NCBI GenBank assembly: GCA_023953845.1
Contig: JAMLJC010000001.1
Coordinates: 1,488,001 to 1,552,000 of the forward strand
Source of the DNA: Rhizobiaceae bacterium
GTDB lineage: Bacteria > Pseudomonadota > Alphaproteobacteria > Rhizobiales > Rhizobiaceae
Direction: 5' to 3'
Length of the DNA: 64,000 bases
How positions within the stretch are numbered: the first letter of the stretch is position 1; each line of letters starts with the position of its first letter. Below are positions 45,204-54,093 of this stretch, in pieces. The notes below the pieces were generated by a model. That model made no database searches. It worked only from the letters and a program-made list of their open reading frames with translations, and was not told the origin of the DNA. A program made the position numbers and the translations under genes.

Positions 45204-45937
45204 TGGGTGTTCGCCTTGACTTCCGTCGGTCCGTAATCTTCCGGCAGCCGCCGCCGGGCCAGCCACGCAGCGCCCATCAGGTCGGTTGCGCCGACAAGGG
45301 CACGGTTCCAGAAGCCGTATTTCGATGTCCCGTGCACCCGTGCCCGGTGCGAGACCTGCACATGCGCGAGCTTCACGCCGTTGCGAAGCAGCAGCGCCGG
45401 AAGGAACCGGTGCATATGGTCGAAATAGGGCAGGCCCAGAAAATCCTCCCGCCGGATCAGCTTCAGGCTGCAACCCGTGTCGCGGGTGCCGTCATTGAGC
45501 ACCGCCGCGCGCAGGCGGTTCGCCAGCCGCGAGGAGATGCGGCGCAGCGTGTTGTCGTTGCGCTTCGCCCGCTGGCCGAGCACCGCGATCTTCGGCCGCT
45601 GCGCGGCTTCGGTCCAGTAGCGCTCGTAAAGCAGGGCGATGTCGGCGGGGTCGTTCTGCAGGTCGCCGTCGATGAAGGCGAGCAGTTCCTGGCTCGCCGC
45701 CCGGCCGCCCGACAGGAAGGCGGCCGATTGGCCCATGGGCCGGTCGTGATGTACGACGCGCAGCATCGGCACGCAGAGCATTTCTTCCCTGAGCAGCCTC
45801 AGCGTCTCGTCCGTGCTGCCGTCGTCGACATAGACGATCTCGCGGATCGGCGTCCGCTCGGAAGCGGCGACGATCTCGCCGAGGAGGGCCCGGATGTTTT
45901 CTGCCTCGTTGAGAACGGGAACGACGACTGAGATCAT
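45200..45937 (-). CDS. Family 2 glycosyltransferase (dolichyl-phosphate mannose synthase-like)
   Basis: The 245-residue protein begins MISVVVPVLNEAENIRALL with the GT-A fold. YVDDGST and FIDGDLQNDPADI carry the nucleotide-sugar and metal-binding Asp residues, and RHG-like RVHGTSKYG is near the end. There is no clear C-terminal membrane pair. It probably transfers a sugar to a polyprenyl phosphate, with the small membrane protein moving the product. The upstream ATG at 45964 is less likely. Confidence 0.88.
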   Translation of the reverse strand: MISVVVPVLNEAENIRALLGEIVAASERTPIREIVYVDDGSTDETLRLLREEMLCVPMLRVVHHDRPMGQSAAFLSGGRAASQELLAFIDGDLQNDPADIALLYERYWTEAAQRPKIAVLGQRAKRNDNTLRRISSRLANRLRAAVLNDGTRDTGCSLKLIRREDFLGLPYFDHMHRFLPALLLRNGVKLAHVQVSHRARVHGTSKYGFWNRALVGATDLMGAAWLARRRLPEDYGPTEVKANTQ

Positions 45938-46063
45938 GGGACGCCAAATCCGACCTGGCCGCACCGGCAGCCCGCTTGCTGAGATCGCCGGCGCTTTCTA
46001 TTCGCCAGCCGTGCGACTTGCAACCTGCCGCGCGTCACCTCAGCGCCCGGCGTCGGCGGTCCG

Positions 46064-47116
46064 CTATGCCGGACGGCGCAAACCGAGCTTGTCGATGACC
46101 CTCGGAATGGCGATGACCGCAATCAGCAATGCGCCGATATAGACGCTGACCACCTGCCCCGGAATGTTGTTCAGCGACATGCCGAAGGTGACGAGGCCGA
46201 GCACCAGCACGGCGAGGAACACGCCGGGGATGGAGCCGACGCCGCCGGCGATCGACACGCCGCCGAGGATGACCATGGTGACGATGTCGAGCTCCCAGCC
46301 GATACCGATATTGGAACGCATGGAGCCGAGCCGGGCCGTCAGCAGCGCCGCCGCCAGTCCGGAAAGCAGGCCGGAGACCAGGAAGAGCACGAAACGCAGC
46401 CGGTTGACCGGAATGCCGGAAAACCGCGCCGCCGTCGGGTTCGAGCCGATGGCGAAGAGCTGGCGGCCGACCGCCGTCCTGTGCAGAACCAGCCCGAACA
46501 GCACGGCAAGCACGATGAAGATGAGGAAGGAAAGCGGCACGGGCGGCACGAACAGCCAGGAAATGCCGGTTTCCTTCATCTTGATGAAGTAGCTCTGGCC
46601 GAGTTCGAGGAACTCCGGCGGATATTTGGTCTTCGCCTGGTCGCCGAGGATGACCTGCGTCAGGCCGCGGAACAGGGACATGGTGCCGATCGTCACCACG
46701 ATCGACGGCAGGCTCAGCCACGTCACCAGCAGGCCGTTGAAGGCGCCGCACAAAAGCCCGATGCCGAGACCGACCGCGAACAGCGCGCCCGGCCCGTAGC
46801 CCGCCTCCGCCGCATAGCCGATGCCCATCGCCGCCAGCGCGACGATGGCCGCGACGGAAAGGTCAATCTCGCGGACGAGAATGAGCAGCGCCATGGCCAG
46901 CGCGATGATCGCCTTTTCGGAGAAGTTGAAGGTGGCGTCCGCGAGGTTGAATACGTCGAGGAAGTAGGGGGAGACCAGCGTGTTGACCACGATGGTCAGC
47001 GCCAGCAGGATGACGAGGATCACCTCCCAGCGCATGGCCAGATCGCGCAGGCGGCGCGGCGGCGCGTCGAGCACGGTGTAGCGGTCGGCGGCCGGTTGTG
47101 CGGCTGGCGCGTCCAT
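46064..47116 (-). CDS. Sugar ABC transporter permease (RhaQ-like)
   Basis: The 350-residue BPD_transp_2 permease has 8-10 hydrophobic helices and the ribose-type motif AVGRQLFAIGSNPTAARFSGI that contacts the ATPase. It is the distal gene of a leftward binding protein-ATPase-permease-permease operon. The order and the binding protein resemble the rhizobial rhamnose importer RhaSTPQ. The ATG at 47116 is 2 bp after the other permease's stop. Confidence 0.85.
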   Translation of the reverse strand: MDAPAAQPAADRYTVLDAPPRRLRDLAMRWEVILVILLALTIVVNTLVSPYFLDVFNLADATFNFSEKAIIALAMALLILVREIDLSVAAIVALAAMGIGYAAEAGYGPGALFAVGLGIGLLCGAFNGLLVTWLSLPSIVVTIGTMSLFRGLTQVILGDQAKTKYPPEFLELGQSYFIKMKETGISWLFVPPVPLSFLIFIVLAVLFGLVLHRTAVGRQLFAIGSNPTAARFSGIPVNRLRFVLFLVSGLLSGLAAALLTARLGSMRSNIGIGWELDIVTMVILGGVSIAGGVGSIPGVFLAVLVLGLVTFGMSLNNIPGQVVSVYIGALLIAVIAIPRVIDKLGLRRPA

Positions 47117-47118
47117 GG

Positions 47119-48105
47119 TCACACCCTCCGCAGCCGGCGGGCTTCCGGCAGGATCAGCTTGTCCGGCCTCCGCTCCGCGCGCGCATTGATTATGACGGCT
47201 GCGAGGATGACCGCGCCGGAAATCGCCATCTGCCAGAAGGGCGAGATCTGCAGGACCGGCAGCGCCGTCATGACGATGCCGAGGAACAGCGCGCCGAGCA
47301 GCGTCCCGGCGACCGAGCCGACGCCGCCGCCGATCGACACGCCGCCGATGACGCAGGCGGCGATGACGGTGAGTTCGTAGCCGTTGGCGATCTCCGAATA
47401 GGCGACGCCGTAGCGCGCCACCCAGAGATAGCCGCACAGGCCTGACACCGCGCCGGTGATCGAATAGGCGAGCAGTTCCTGCCGGCGCTGGTCAATGCCG
47501 CAATAACGCGCAGCCACCGGATTGCCGCCGACTGCGTAGAGTCCGCGTCCGGCGCGGCTGTAGTTGAGGAAGACGTAGAACAGGATCGACACGACGATGG
47601 CGATCCACACCGGCGTCGTCAGGCCGAGCACGACCTGTTTCGGAAACGCCTGGAAGACGACGCCCATCTCGGAGGCGTTCACCTGATCGCCGCCGGCGAT
47701 GATGATGATCATGCCGCGGAAGACGGCGAGCGTGCCGAGCGTCATGACGATCGGCGGGATGTTGAGGAAGGCGATGAAGGCGCCGTTTATCATGCCGAGC
47801 ACGAGGCCGGAGAGGATGCCGGCCAGGATCATCAGCACCAGCGGCGTGTCGGGATAATACTGGCTGACCAGCGCCGCCAGCATGCCTGAAAGCGCGAGAT
47901 TCGCCGCGACGGAGAGGTCGATGCCGCGCGTCAGGATGACGACCATCTGCGCCAGCGCCATCATGAACAGCACCGACGTCTCCGTCAGCATGTCGCTGAT
48001 GTTCTCCCAGGCGAGGAAGACCGGCTGGTACAAGCCGATGGCCAGCATGCCGAGGATCAGCGCAAGAGCCAGCGCGAATTCGCGGTAGTTGAGGACTTTG
48101 GTCAT
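47119..48105 (-). CDS. Sugar ABC transporter permease (RhaP-like)
   Basis: The 328-residue permease begins MTKVLNYREFALALALILGM. It has the ribose-type repeat GRGLYAVGGNPVAARYCGI and ends VIGGVSIGGGVGSVAGTLLG. It forms a heterodimeric channel with the next permease. It follows the ATPase by 52 bp. Confidence 0.86.
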   Translation of the reverse strand: MTKVLNYREFALALALILGMLAIGLYQPVFLAWENISDMLTETSVLFMMALAQMVVILTRGIDLSVAANLALSGMLAALVSQYYPDTPLVLMILAGILSGLVLGMINGAFIAFLNIPPIVMTLGTLAVFRGMIIIIAGGDQVNASEMGVVFQAFPKQVVLGLTTPVWIAIVVSILFYVFLNYSRAGRGLYAVGGNPVAARYCGIDQRRQELLAYSITGAVSGLCGYLWVARYGVAYSEIANGYELTVIAACVIGGVSIGGGVGSVAGTLLGALFLGIVMTALPVLQISPFWQMAISGAVILAAVIINARAERRPDKLILPEARRLRRV

Positions 48106-48157
48106 GCGGCAAGGTCCCGACATTGCGCCAATGCTTCGGCAGAGCATGTCCCCGCCA

Positions 48158-49660
48158 TCACGCGGCTTCCTTCGCGGCGCCGGTGGCGGCGCCGACGATC
48201 TGCTCGGCGCTCCACTTGCCGCGCTGGAACTCGTCGACGATGCGGCCTTCCTTCATGACGATGATGCGGTCGGCCAGCCCCATCACCTCGGGCAGTTCCG
48301 AGCTGATGAGGACCACGGCAAGCCCCTCGCCCGCCAGTTCGCCGATGAAATCGTGGACGGCGGCCTTCGAGCCCACGTCGATGCCCTTGGTCGGCTCGTC
48401 CAGCACGATGACCTTGGGACGCGTCGCCAGCCATTTGGCGATGACGACCTTCTGCTGGTTGCCGCCGGACAGCTCGCCGAGCCGCTGCTCCCAGCTCGCC
48501 GCCTTCACTGCCAGCCGCCTGCCGAGACGGCGCGTCTCCGCCTGCTCGGACGACCGCGACAGGAACAGCCCGCGCACATGTTTGAAAAGGTTCGCGAGGG
48601 TTACGTTCTCGCGGATGCCGAGGGACAGGATCGCGCCCTGGTCCTGACGGTCCTCAGGCACGTAGGAGATGCCGGCGGCGATGGCGTCGGACGGCGCGCC
48701 GATGGCGAGCGGCCTGCCCTCCAGCCTCACCGCGCCGCGTGTCGTCGGCGTGATGCCGAACAGGCCCTGCATCGCCTCGGTACGCCCGGCGCCGACAAGC
48801 CCGTAGAGGCCGAGAATCTCGCCTTTGCGCAGGTCGAAGGAGACGTCGGCATATTCGGTGGCGTTGGAGAGGTCCTTCACCGAAAGGATCACCTCGCCGA
48901 TCGGCACGTCGCGCTTCGGAAAGACCTGGTCGACCGGTCGGCCGACCATCATGCGCACGAGCTGCGCCTCGGTGACGGACGCGATTTCGCCTTCGCCGAC
49001 CTTCTCGCCGTCGCGCAGGCAGACGAAATCGTCGGCGATGCGGAAGATCTCGTCGAACTTGTGGCTGATGAAGATAATGGCGCGGCCTTCCGCCTTGAGC
49101 TGCGCCACGATGCGGAAAAGATCGTCGATCTCGTTCGCCGACAGCGCCGCCGTCGGCTCGTCCATGATCATGACGCGCGCTTCGTGCGAGAGCGCGCGGG
49201 CGATCTCGACCAGATGCTTCTGGGCGACCGACAGCCGCTTCAGCTTGAAGTCGGTCGGGATGGCGGCGTCGATGCGTTTCAGCAGCTCGGCCGACTTCGA
49301 CCGCATCTCGCTCCAGTCGACCAGCCGCGCCGAACCGGTCGGCATGTGGCCCATGAAGATGTTCTCGGCGACGGTGAGCTCGTCGAACATCGCCGTTTCC
49401 TGATGGATCGCGGCGATGCCGGCCGCCCAGGAATCGCGGGGAGACGAAAAGTGGCGGATTTCGCCGCCGACGCGGATCTCGCCTTCGTCCGGCCTGTAGA
49501 TACCGGTGAGGATCTTGACGATGGTCGACTTGCCGGCGCCGTTCTCGCCGAGCAGCGCCGTGACGCGGCCGGGTTTTAGCGACAGGCTGATGTCGTGAAG
49601 GGCCCGGACGCCCGGGAAGCTCTTGGAAACGCCGGAAAGGGTGAGAATGGGTTCAGGCAT
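48158..49660 (-). CDS. Sugar ABC transporter ATP-binding protein (RhaT-like, tandem)
   Basis: The 500-residue protein has two ABC domains. The first has Walker A GENGAGKST at 38-46 and Walker B VMIMDEPTAAL. The second has a degenerate Walker A (GLVGAGRTE) but an intact signature LSGGNQQKV and VIVLDEPTKGID. This is the ribose/rhamnose class. It is separated from the binding-protein gene by a 213-bp gap filled by an inverted-repeat element. Confidence 0.92.
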   Translation of the reverse strand: MPEPILTLSGVSKSFPGVRALHDISLSLKPGRVTALLGENGAGKSTIVKILTGIYRPDEGEIRVGGEIRHFSSPRDSWAAGIAAIHQETAMFDELTVAENIFMGHMPTGSARLVDWSEMRSKSAELLKRIDAAIPTDFKLKRLSVAQKHLVEIARALSHEARVMIMDEPTAALSANEIDDLFRIVAQLKAEGRAIIFISHKFDEIFRIADDFVCLRDGEKVGEGEIASVTEAQLVRMMVGRPVDQVFPKRDVPIGEVILSVKDLSNATEYADVSFDLRKGEILGLYGLVGAGRTEAMQGLFGITPTTRGAVRLEGRPLAIGAPSDAIAAGISYVPEDRQDQGAILSLGIRENVTLANLFKHVRGLFLSRSSEQAETRRLGRRLAVKAASWEQRLGELSGGNQQKVVIAKWLATRPKVIVLDEPTKGIDVGSKAAVHDFIGELAGEGLAVVLISSELPEVMGLADRIIVMKEGRIVDEFQRGKWSAEQIVGAATGAAKEAA

Positions 49661-49692
49661 TGTTCGGGTTTGGGGGCCTGTGAGCACACGGT

Positions 49693-49857
49693 CCTTCTCC
49701 CCTTGTGGGAGAAGGTGGCCGAACGAAGCGAGGTCGGATGAGGGGTGCTGGAAGGTTCGCCAGCGTCTCATTTCTTCCAACACCCCTCATCCGTCGCCCC
49801 GTCTCGACTTCGCTGTGTGAATTCGAGGGCGACACCTTCTCCCACAAGGGGAGAAGG
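49693..49857. repeat. Rhizobial intergenic inverted-repeat (RIME-like) element
   Basis: The ends are inverted copies of a 25-bp sequence beginning CCTTCTCCCCTTGTGGGAGA (49693-49717; reverse complement at 49834-49858). Inner arms CGGATGAGGGGTGCTGGAAG (from about 49736) and its near-complement CTTCCAACACCCCTCATCCG (49774-49793) continue the pairing. The element could form a long hairpin. It fits the RIME-type mosaic elements common between rhizobial genes. It lies inside the transporter operon. Confidence 0.85.
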
Positions 49858-49873
49858 TGGGCATGCGCCCAGA

Positions 49874-50890
49874 TCAGAAGATCTTGGCGAACTCCTCGAC
49901 GTTCGTCTTGTTGAACTCGAAGGGCTCGCCCATGATGCACTCGCCGTCCTTGCCGACGGTGGTCTCGCCCTTCTTGCCCATAGAGAGCTTGGCGCCTTCG
50001 GCGGTGTCCTTGCCGTTCAGGATGTCGGCCATGATCATGGTCGAGGAGTAGCCGTATTCCACCGGGTTCCAGATGGCGAAGGAATCGCAGGCGCCCGCGA
50101 GCACATAGTCCTTCATTTCCGAAGGCAGGCCGAGGCCGGTGATGAAGACCTTGCCGGCAAGGCCGCCGTCGACGATGGCCTTGGCGCCCGAGCGGATGCC
50201 GATCGTGGTCGGCGAGATGACGCCCTTGAGGTTCGGATGGGCCTTCACCAGACCCTGCATCTCGCGATAGCTCTTGTCGTCCTGATCGTCGCCATAGACG
50301 GTCGCGACAAGCGGCATCTCGGCGTATTCCGGCTTCTTCCACTCCTCCTTCATGGCCTCGATCCAGGAGTTCTGGTTGGTCATGGTGGAGGCGGCCGAGA
50401 GGATCGCGACCTCGCCCTTGTTGCCGAGCGTCTTGGCGATCATCTGCACCTGCTTGGCGCCGATCAGCGGCGTCGAGGAGGCGGAGAGATGGACGAGGCG
50501 TCCGGCCGGCGCGATGGCCGAGTCGAAGCTCATCATCTTGATGCCGCGGTCGGCGGCCTTCTTGCCGACCGGAACCAGCGCGTCGGCGTCGTTGGCCGAG
50601 ACGATGATGCCGTCGACCTTCTGCGCGATCTGCGCGTCGATCACCGCGATCTGCTCCTCGGCGGTCGGCTTGGCCGACGCGGTGTAGATGATCTCGATGC
50701 CGCCGAGTTCGGACGCCGCTTCCTTGGCGCCGTTGGCGCAGGCGTCGAAATAGCTGTTCCCGAGATTCTTGACGATCATCGCGATGCGCTTGTCCGCGGC
50801 GCGGGCGCGCGTGGTGATGATCGCCGGGGCGGCCAGCGCGACGGCGGCGCCGCCGGCAAGCTGCAATACGGTACGACGAGTGGTCTTCAT
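49874..50890 (-). CDS. rhaS: Sugar ABC transporter substrate-binding protein (RhaS-like)
   Basis: The 338-residue periplasmic protein has a twin-arginine-like signal (MKTTRRTVLQLAGGAAVALA). It then has a type I binding fold starting KRIAMIVKNLGNSYFDACAN, with VDGIIVSANDADALVPVGKK and VFITGLGLPSEMKDYV. It closely resembles rhamnose-binding RhaS of rhizobia. GGGAGGAAA precedes the ATG. No rhamnose kinase, isomerase or aldolase gene lies nearby, so the substrate call is moderate. Confidence 0.8.
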   Translation of the reverse strand: MKTTRRTVLQLAGGAAVALAAPAIITTRARAADKRIAMIVKNLGNSYFDACANGAKEAASELGGIEIIYTASAKPTAEEQIAVIDAQIAQKVDGIIVSANDADALVPVGKKAADRGIKMMSFDSAIAPAGRLVHLSASSTPLIGAKQVQMIAKTLGNKGEVAILSAASTMTNQNSWIEAMKEEWKKPEYAEMPLVATVYGDDQDDKSYREMQGLVKAHPNLKGVISPTTIGIRSGAKAIVDGGLAGKVFITGLGLPSEMKDYVLAGACDSFAIWNPVEYGYSSTMIMADILNGKDTAEGAKLSMGKKGETTVGKDGECIMGEPFEFNKTNVEEFAKIF

Positions 50891-51118
50891 GGCAATTTCC
50901 TCCCTGCCATCGATAATGCACGAAACCGGACAGGCATGCGCCATTCCGGCTTTTCGCCGAGAGTTTCGGCGGAAAGATCTCCGTTCCGGCCCGACGCGCC
51001 GATCCTCCTGATCGGCGTCGCTGCCGCAGCTACAAGCTATCACCAAAATCCGCCGCCGCAACACGTTGACGCAAACGATTGGCAGTAAGTTTTCACGAGA
51101 GGTGCCGGCGTGGCCGTC
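50891..51118. promoter_or_regulatory. Leader/promoter region of the sugar importer
   Basis: This 228-bp gap precedes rhaS on the minus strand and follows the FAD-dehydrogenase stop. It contains two hairpins, one at about 50950-50975 and GCCGATC/GATCGGC at 50998-51016. No clear operator was recognised. Confidence 0.45.
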
Positions 51119-52744
51119 CTATGCTGCCTGGAGCAGGCTGAGGGCCACCGCCTCTGCCACCTTGATGCCGTCGACGGCGGCGGAGAGGATGCCGCCCGCA
51201 TAGCCGGCGCCCTCGCCGGCCGGGAACAGGCCGCGCGTGTTGACGCTCTGGAAATCCTTGCCGCGCCGGATGCTGACCGGCGAGGAGGTGCGCGTCTCGA
51301 CGCCCGTCATCATCGCGTCGGGATGATCGTAGCGGGCGATCTGGCGGCCGAACGCGGGCAGCGCCTCCCGCAGCGCCTCGACCGCGAACGATGGAAGGCA
51401 TGGCGCGAGGTCGGTCGGCAGGACGCCGGGCTTGTAGGATGGGATCACCTCGCCGAAGGCCGTCGAGGCGCGGCCTGCGAGGAAATCCTCCACCCGCTGT
51501 CCGGGCGCGACGTAGCTGCCGCCGCCGGCGGCATAGGCGACGGATTCCCACTGGCGCTGGAGGTCGATGCCGGCCAGCGGATGGCCGGGATAGTCCCGCT
51601 CGGGATCGATGCCGACGACGAGCCCGGAATTGGCGTTGAACTCCTTGCGCGAATACTGGCTCATACCGTTGGTGACGACGCGCCCCGGCTCCGAGGTGGC
51701 GGCCACGACGCGCCCGCCGGGGCACATGCAGAACGAGTAGACGGTGCGGCCGTTGCGGCAGTGATGCGCGAGGCTGTAGGCGGCCGCGCCGAGGTCGGGA
51801 TGGCCGGCGCAACTGCCGAAGCGCGCCTTGTCGACCCATGATTGCGGGTGCTCGATGCGCACGCCGATGGAGAACGGCTTTGCCTCCATGTGGACGCCGC
51901 GCCCGTGCAGCATGCGGAAGGTCTCGCGCGCGCTGTGGCCGACGGCGAGGATCGCATGCTCCGTCTCGACATATTCTCCGGTATGGAGATGGAGGCCGCG
52001 CAGTGTCCGCGTGCCGTCCGCCGCGGTGGAAATCTCGATATCCTCGACGCGATGGCCGAAACGGTATTCGCCGCCGAGCGAGCGGATGGTCTCGCGCATG
52101 CTCTCGACCATGGTGACGAGCCGGAACGTGCCGATATGCGGATGCGCCTCGGTTAGGATTTCCGGCGGCGCGCCGGCCGCGACGAATTCCTTCAGCACCT
52201 TGCGGCCGAGATGGCGCGGGTCCTTGATCTGGCTGTAGAGCTTGCCGTCGGAAAAAGTGCCGGCGCCGCCCTCGCCGAATTGCACGTTGGAATCCGGATC
52301 GAGCACGCCCTTGCGCCACAGGCCCCACGTGTCCTTCGTCCGCTCGCGCACCACCTTGCCGCGCTCAAGAATAATTGGCCGCAGACCCATCTGGGCGAGA
52401 ACAAGCGCGGCAAGCAGTCCGCCCGGCCCCGCGCCCACCACGATGGGCCTCGGCCTGTTGTAATATGCGGGCGCTCTGGCGACGAAGCGGTACTCCGTGT
52501 CGGGCGACGGCTGCACCTGATGATTGCCGGCGAAACGGCGGACGACGGTCGCCTCGTCGCGCAGCGTCACGTCGACGGAGTAGACCATCAGGATGGCCGA
52601 CTTGCGCCGCGCATCGTTGGCCCGCCGCGCGATCGCGAAATCGACGATCTCCCCGTCCGCGACGCCGAGGCGGTCGCGGATCGCGTCGCGCAGCGCTTCG
52701 GTGGGATGGCCGAGCGGCAGCTTGAGTTCGGTGAGGCGCAGCAT
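51119..52744 (-). CDS. FAD-dependent dehydrogenase (COG2509 type)
   Basis: From the ATG at 52744 the protein has 541 residues with the FAD fold IVVGAGPGGLLAALVLAQMG at 101-120 after an N-terminal domain of about 95 residues. It has GVRIEHPQSWVDKARFG and ends with FPAGEGAGYAGGILSAAVDG, signatures of the uncharacterised COG2509 dehydrogenases. Reaction unknown. It is divergent from the SsuA-like gene across the SAM-II riboswitch region, but reads the other way. Confidence 0.85.
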   Translation of the reverse strand: MLRLTELKLPLGHPTEALRDAIRDRLGVADGEIVDFAIARRANDARRKSAILMVYSVDVTLRDEATVVRRFAGNHQVQPSPDTEYRFVARAPAYYNRPRPIVVGAGPGGLLAALVLAQMGLRPIILERGKVVRERTKDTWGLWRKGVLDPDSNVQFGEGGAGTFSDGKLYSQIKDPRHLGRKVLKEFVAAGAPPEILTEAHPHIGTFRLVTMVESMRETIRSLGGEYRFGHRVEDIEISTAADGTRTLRGLHLHTGEYVETEHAILAVGHSARETFRMLHGRGVHMEAKPFSIGVRIEHPQSWVDKARFGSCAGHPDLGAAAYSLAHHCRNGRTVYSFCMCPGGRVVAATSEPGRVVTNGMSQYSRKEFNANSGLVVGIDPERDYPGHPLAGIDLQRQWESVAYAAGGGSYVAPGQRVEDFLAGRASTAFGEVIPSYKPGVLPTDLAPCLPSFAVEALREALPAFGRQIARYDHPDAMMTGVETRTSSPVSIRRGKDFQSVNTRGLFPAGEGAGYAGGILSAAVDGIKVAEAVALSLLQAA

Positions 52745-52890
52745 GGCCGACCGCTCTATCCACTCCCTCGACGCCGCGCAACGTGCCGGGATCGGCATGT
52801 CTCCTACGCCAGACCGACTCCTTGGAATGAAATTCCCCAAACGGCAAAAAGAAAGCAAATCGTTCCGGTTAAATGCGGAAATGCTCGTCC

Positions 52891-52896
52891 TATAAA
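52891..52896 (+). promoter_or_regulatory. -10 box of the SsuA-like operon
   Basis: TATAAA lies 10-12 bp before the first base of the riboswitch stem, the right distance for transcription to start at about 52903. The -35 around 52868-52873 (GTTAAA) is weak. Confidence 0.6.
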
Positions 52897-52900
52897 GGAA

Positions 52901-52960
52901 AAGGAGCGCCGATTTGAGCATGCAGCTTGCGGGCGCGTAACAAATGCAGCTAAAGCGCGG
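52901..52960 (+). ncRNA. SAM-II riboswitch
   Basis: The RNA has stem P1 GCGCC (52906-52910) with GGCGC (52932-52936) and a loop that starts GATTTGA and ends CTTGC. The conserved 3' segment GTAACAAATGCAGCTAAAG follows. These are the hallmarks of the alphaproteobacterial SAM-II (metA motif, SAM_alpha) class, which folds as a pseudoknot on S-adenosylmethionine and lowers translation of methionine-related genes. It sits right after TATAAA and about 100 nt before the SsuA-like start. Confidence 0.9.
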
Positions 52961-53055
52961 AGCAAAAAACCTCCCGCAGGCTGATGCCGGACGCTTGTCC
53001 GGGTCGATGAACCGGGCCGCAAGGACGCGGCCCAACGCATGGGGGAGTTTTTCCG

Positions 53056-54033
53056 ATGAAGTCTCTGTCTCGCCGCCTTTTCCTTGGCCTCGCGCTTTCG
53101 CTCGGCCTTCTGCCGGCAACGGGCGCATTTGCCGCCGACAAGCCCGACGCCATCACCATCGACTGGGCGACCTACAATCCGGTCTCAATGCTCCTGAAGG
53201 ACAAGGGCTGGCTGGAAGAGGAATTCGCCAAGGACGGCATCACCGTCAACTGGGTGCAGTCCGCAGGCTCCAACAAGGCGCTGGAATTCCTCAATGCCGG
53301 CTCGATCGACTTCGGCTCCAGCGCCGGCGCCGCCGCACTGGTGAGCAAGATCAACGGCAACCCGATCAAGACCATCTACGTCTATTCCAAGCCCGAATGG
53401 ACGGCGCTGGTGACGCTGAAGGACAGCGGCATCAGCAGCGTCGTCGACCTCAAGGGCAAGAGCGTCGCGGTAACCCGCGGCACCGATCCGCACATCTTCC
53501 TGGTGCGCGCCCTGCAGGATGCCGGCCTGTCGGAAAAGGACATCACGCCCGTGCTTCTCCAGCACGCGGACGGCGCGACGGCGCTGGTGCGCGGCGACGT
53601 GCAGGCCTGGGCCGGTCTCGATCCGATGATGGCCAATGTCGAACTGAACGAGGGCGGCGTGCTCTTCCATCGCAACGCCGACGCCAACACCTACGGCGTG
53701 CTCTCGACCCGTCAGGAGTTTCTGGAGCAGTATCCCGATCTGGTGCGCCGCGTGCTTGGCGTTTACGAACATGCCCGCAAATACGCCATCGAGAACCCGG
53801 CCGAGCTGAAGGCGAGCTTCGTCGCCGCGACGAAGCTGCCGGAAGCGGTCGCGGACAAGCAGCTCGGCGAGCGCACCGACCTTGGCAACAGCGCCATCGG
53901 CGCGCCGCAGCGCGACGCGATCCTGCAGGCGGGGCTGGCCTTGCAGAAGGCCGGCGTGCTCGACGCCGCCATCGACGTGCAGAAGTCGCTGGACGACCTG
54001 CTCGATGCGAGCTACGTCCCGGCCGGAAACTGA
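53056..54033 (+). CDS. Sulfonate/taurine-class ABC transporter substrate-binding protein
   Basis: The 325-residue periplasmic protein has a signal peptide (MKSLSRRLFLGLALSLGLLP to AFA). It has the SsuA/TauA/NrtA fold with TIDWATYNPVSMLLKDKGWL, VNWVQSAGSNKALEFLNAGS and a VAVTRGTDPHIFL hinge. The family binds alkanesulfonates, taurine or related small anions; which one cannot be told. Its mRNA carries a SAM-II riboswitch, so the ligand is probably a sulfur source feeding methionine. No desulfonation genes lie beside it. Confidence 0.9.
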   Translation: MKSLSRRLFLGLALSLGLLPATGAFAADKPDAITIDWATYNPVSMLLKDKGWLEEEFAKDGITVNWVQSAGSNKALEFLNAGSIDFGSSAGAAALVSKINGNPIKTIYVYSKPEWTALVTLKDSGISSVVDLKGKSVAVTRGTDPHIFLVRALQDAGLSEKDITPVLLQHADGATALVRGDVQAWAGLDPMMANVELNEGGVLFHRNADANTYGVLSTRQEFLEQYPDLVRRVLGVYEHARKYAIENPAELKASFVAATKLPEAVADKQLGERTDLGNSAIGAPQRDAILQAGLALQKAGVLDAAIDVQKSLDDLLDASYVPAGN

Positions 54034-54093
54034 TCCTGACAGCGCGATGACGGGCGGCGCCAACGGCCGCCCGCCTCGTCGCGAGGACGTTCG

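Larger units (their letters stand above)
52745..53055. other. Divergent regulatory region upstream of the SsuA-like transporter
   Basis: This 311-bp gap holds, in order: an imperfect palindrome TTGGAAT-GAA-ATTCCCCAA (52822-52840); a -10-like TATAAA (52891-52896); a SAM-II riboswitch (about 52901-52960); hairpins at 52957-52977, 52987-53002 and 53014-53033; and the Shine-Dalgarno GGGGGAG (53041-53047). Only the FAD-dehydrogenase promoter is left unlocated. Confidence 0.75.

Noticed and set aside
52984..53010. Eight-codon leader frame (MPDACPGR) after the SAM-II aptamer
   Set aside because: The ribosome site is weak and too close, and nothing in the codons suggests attenuation.
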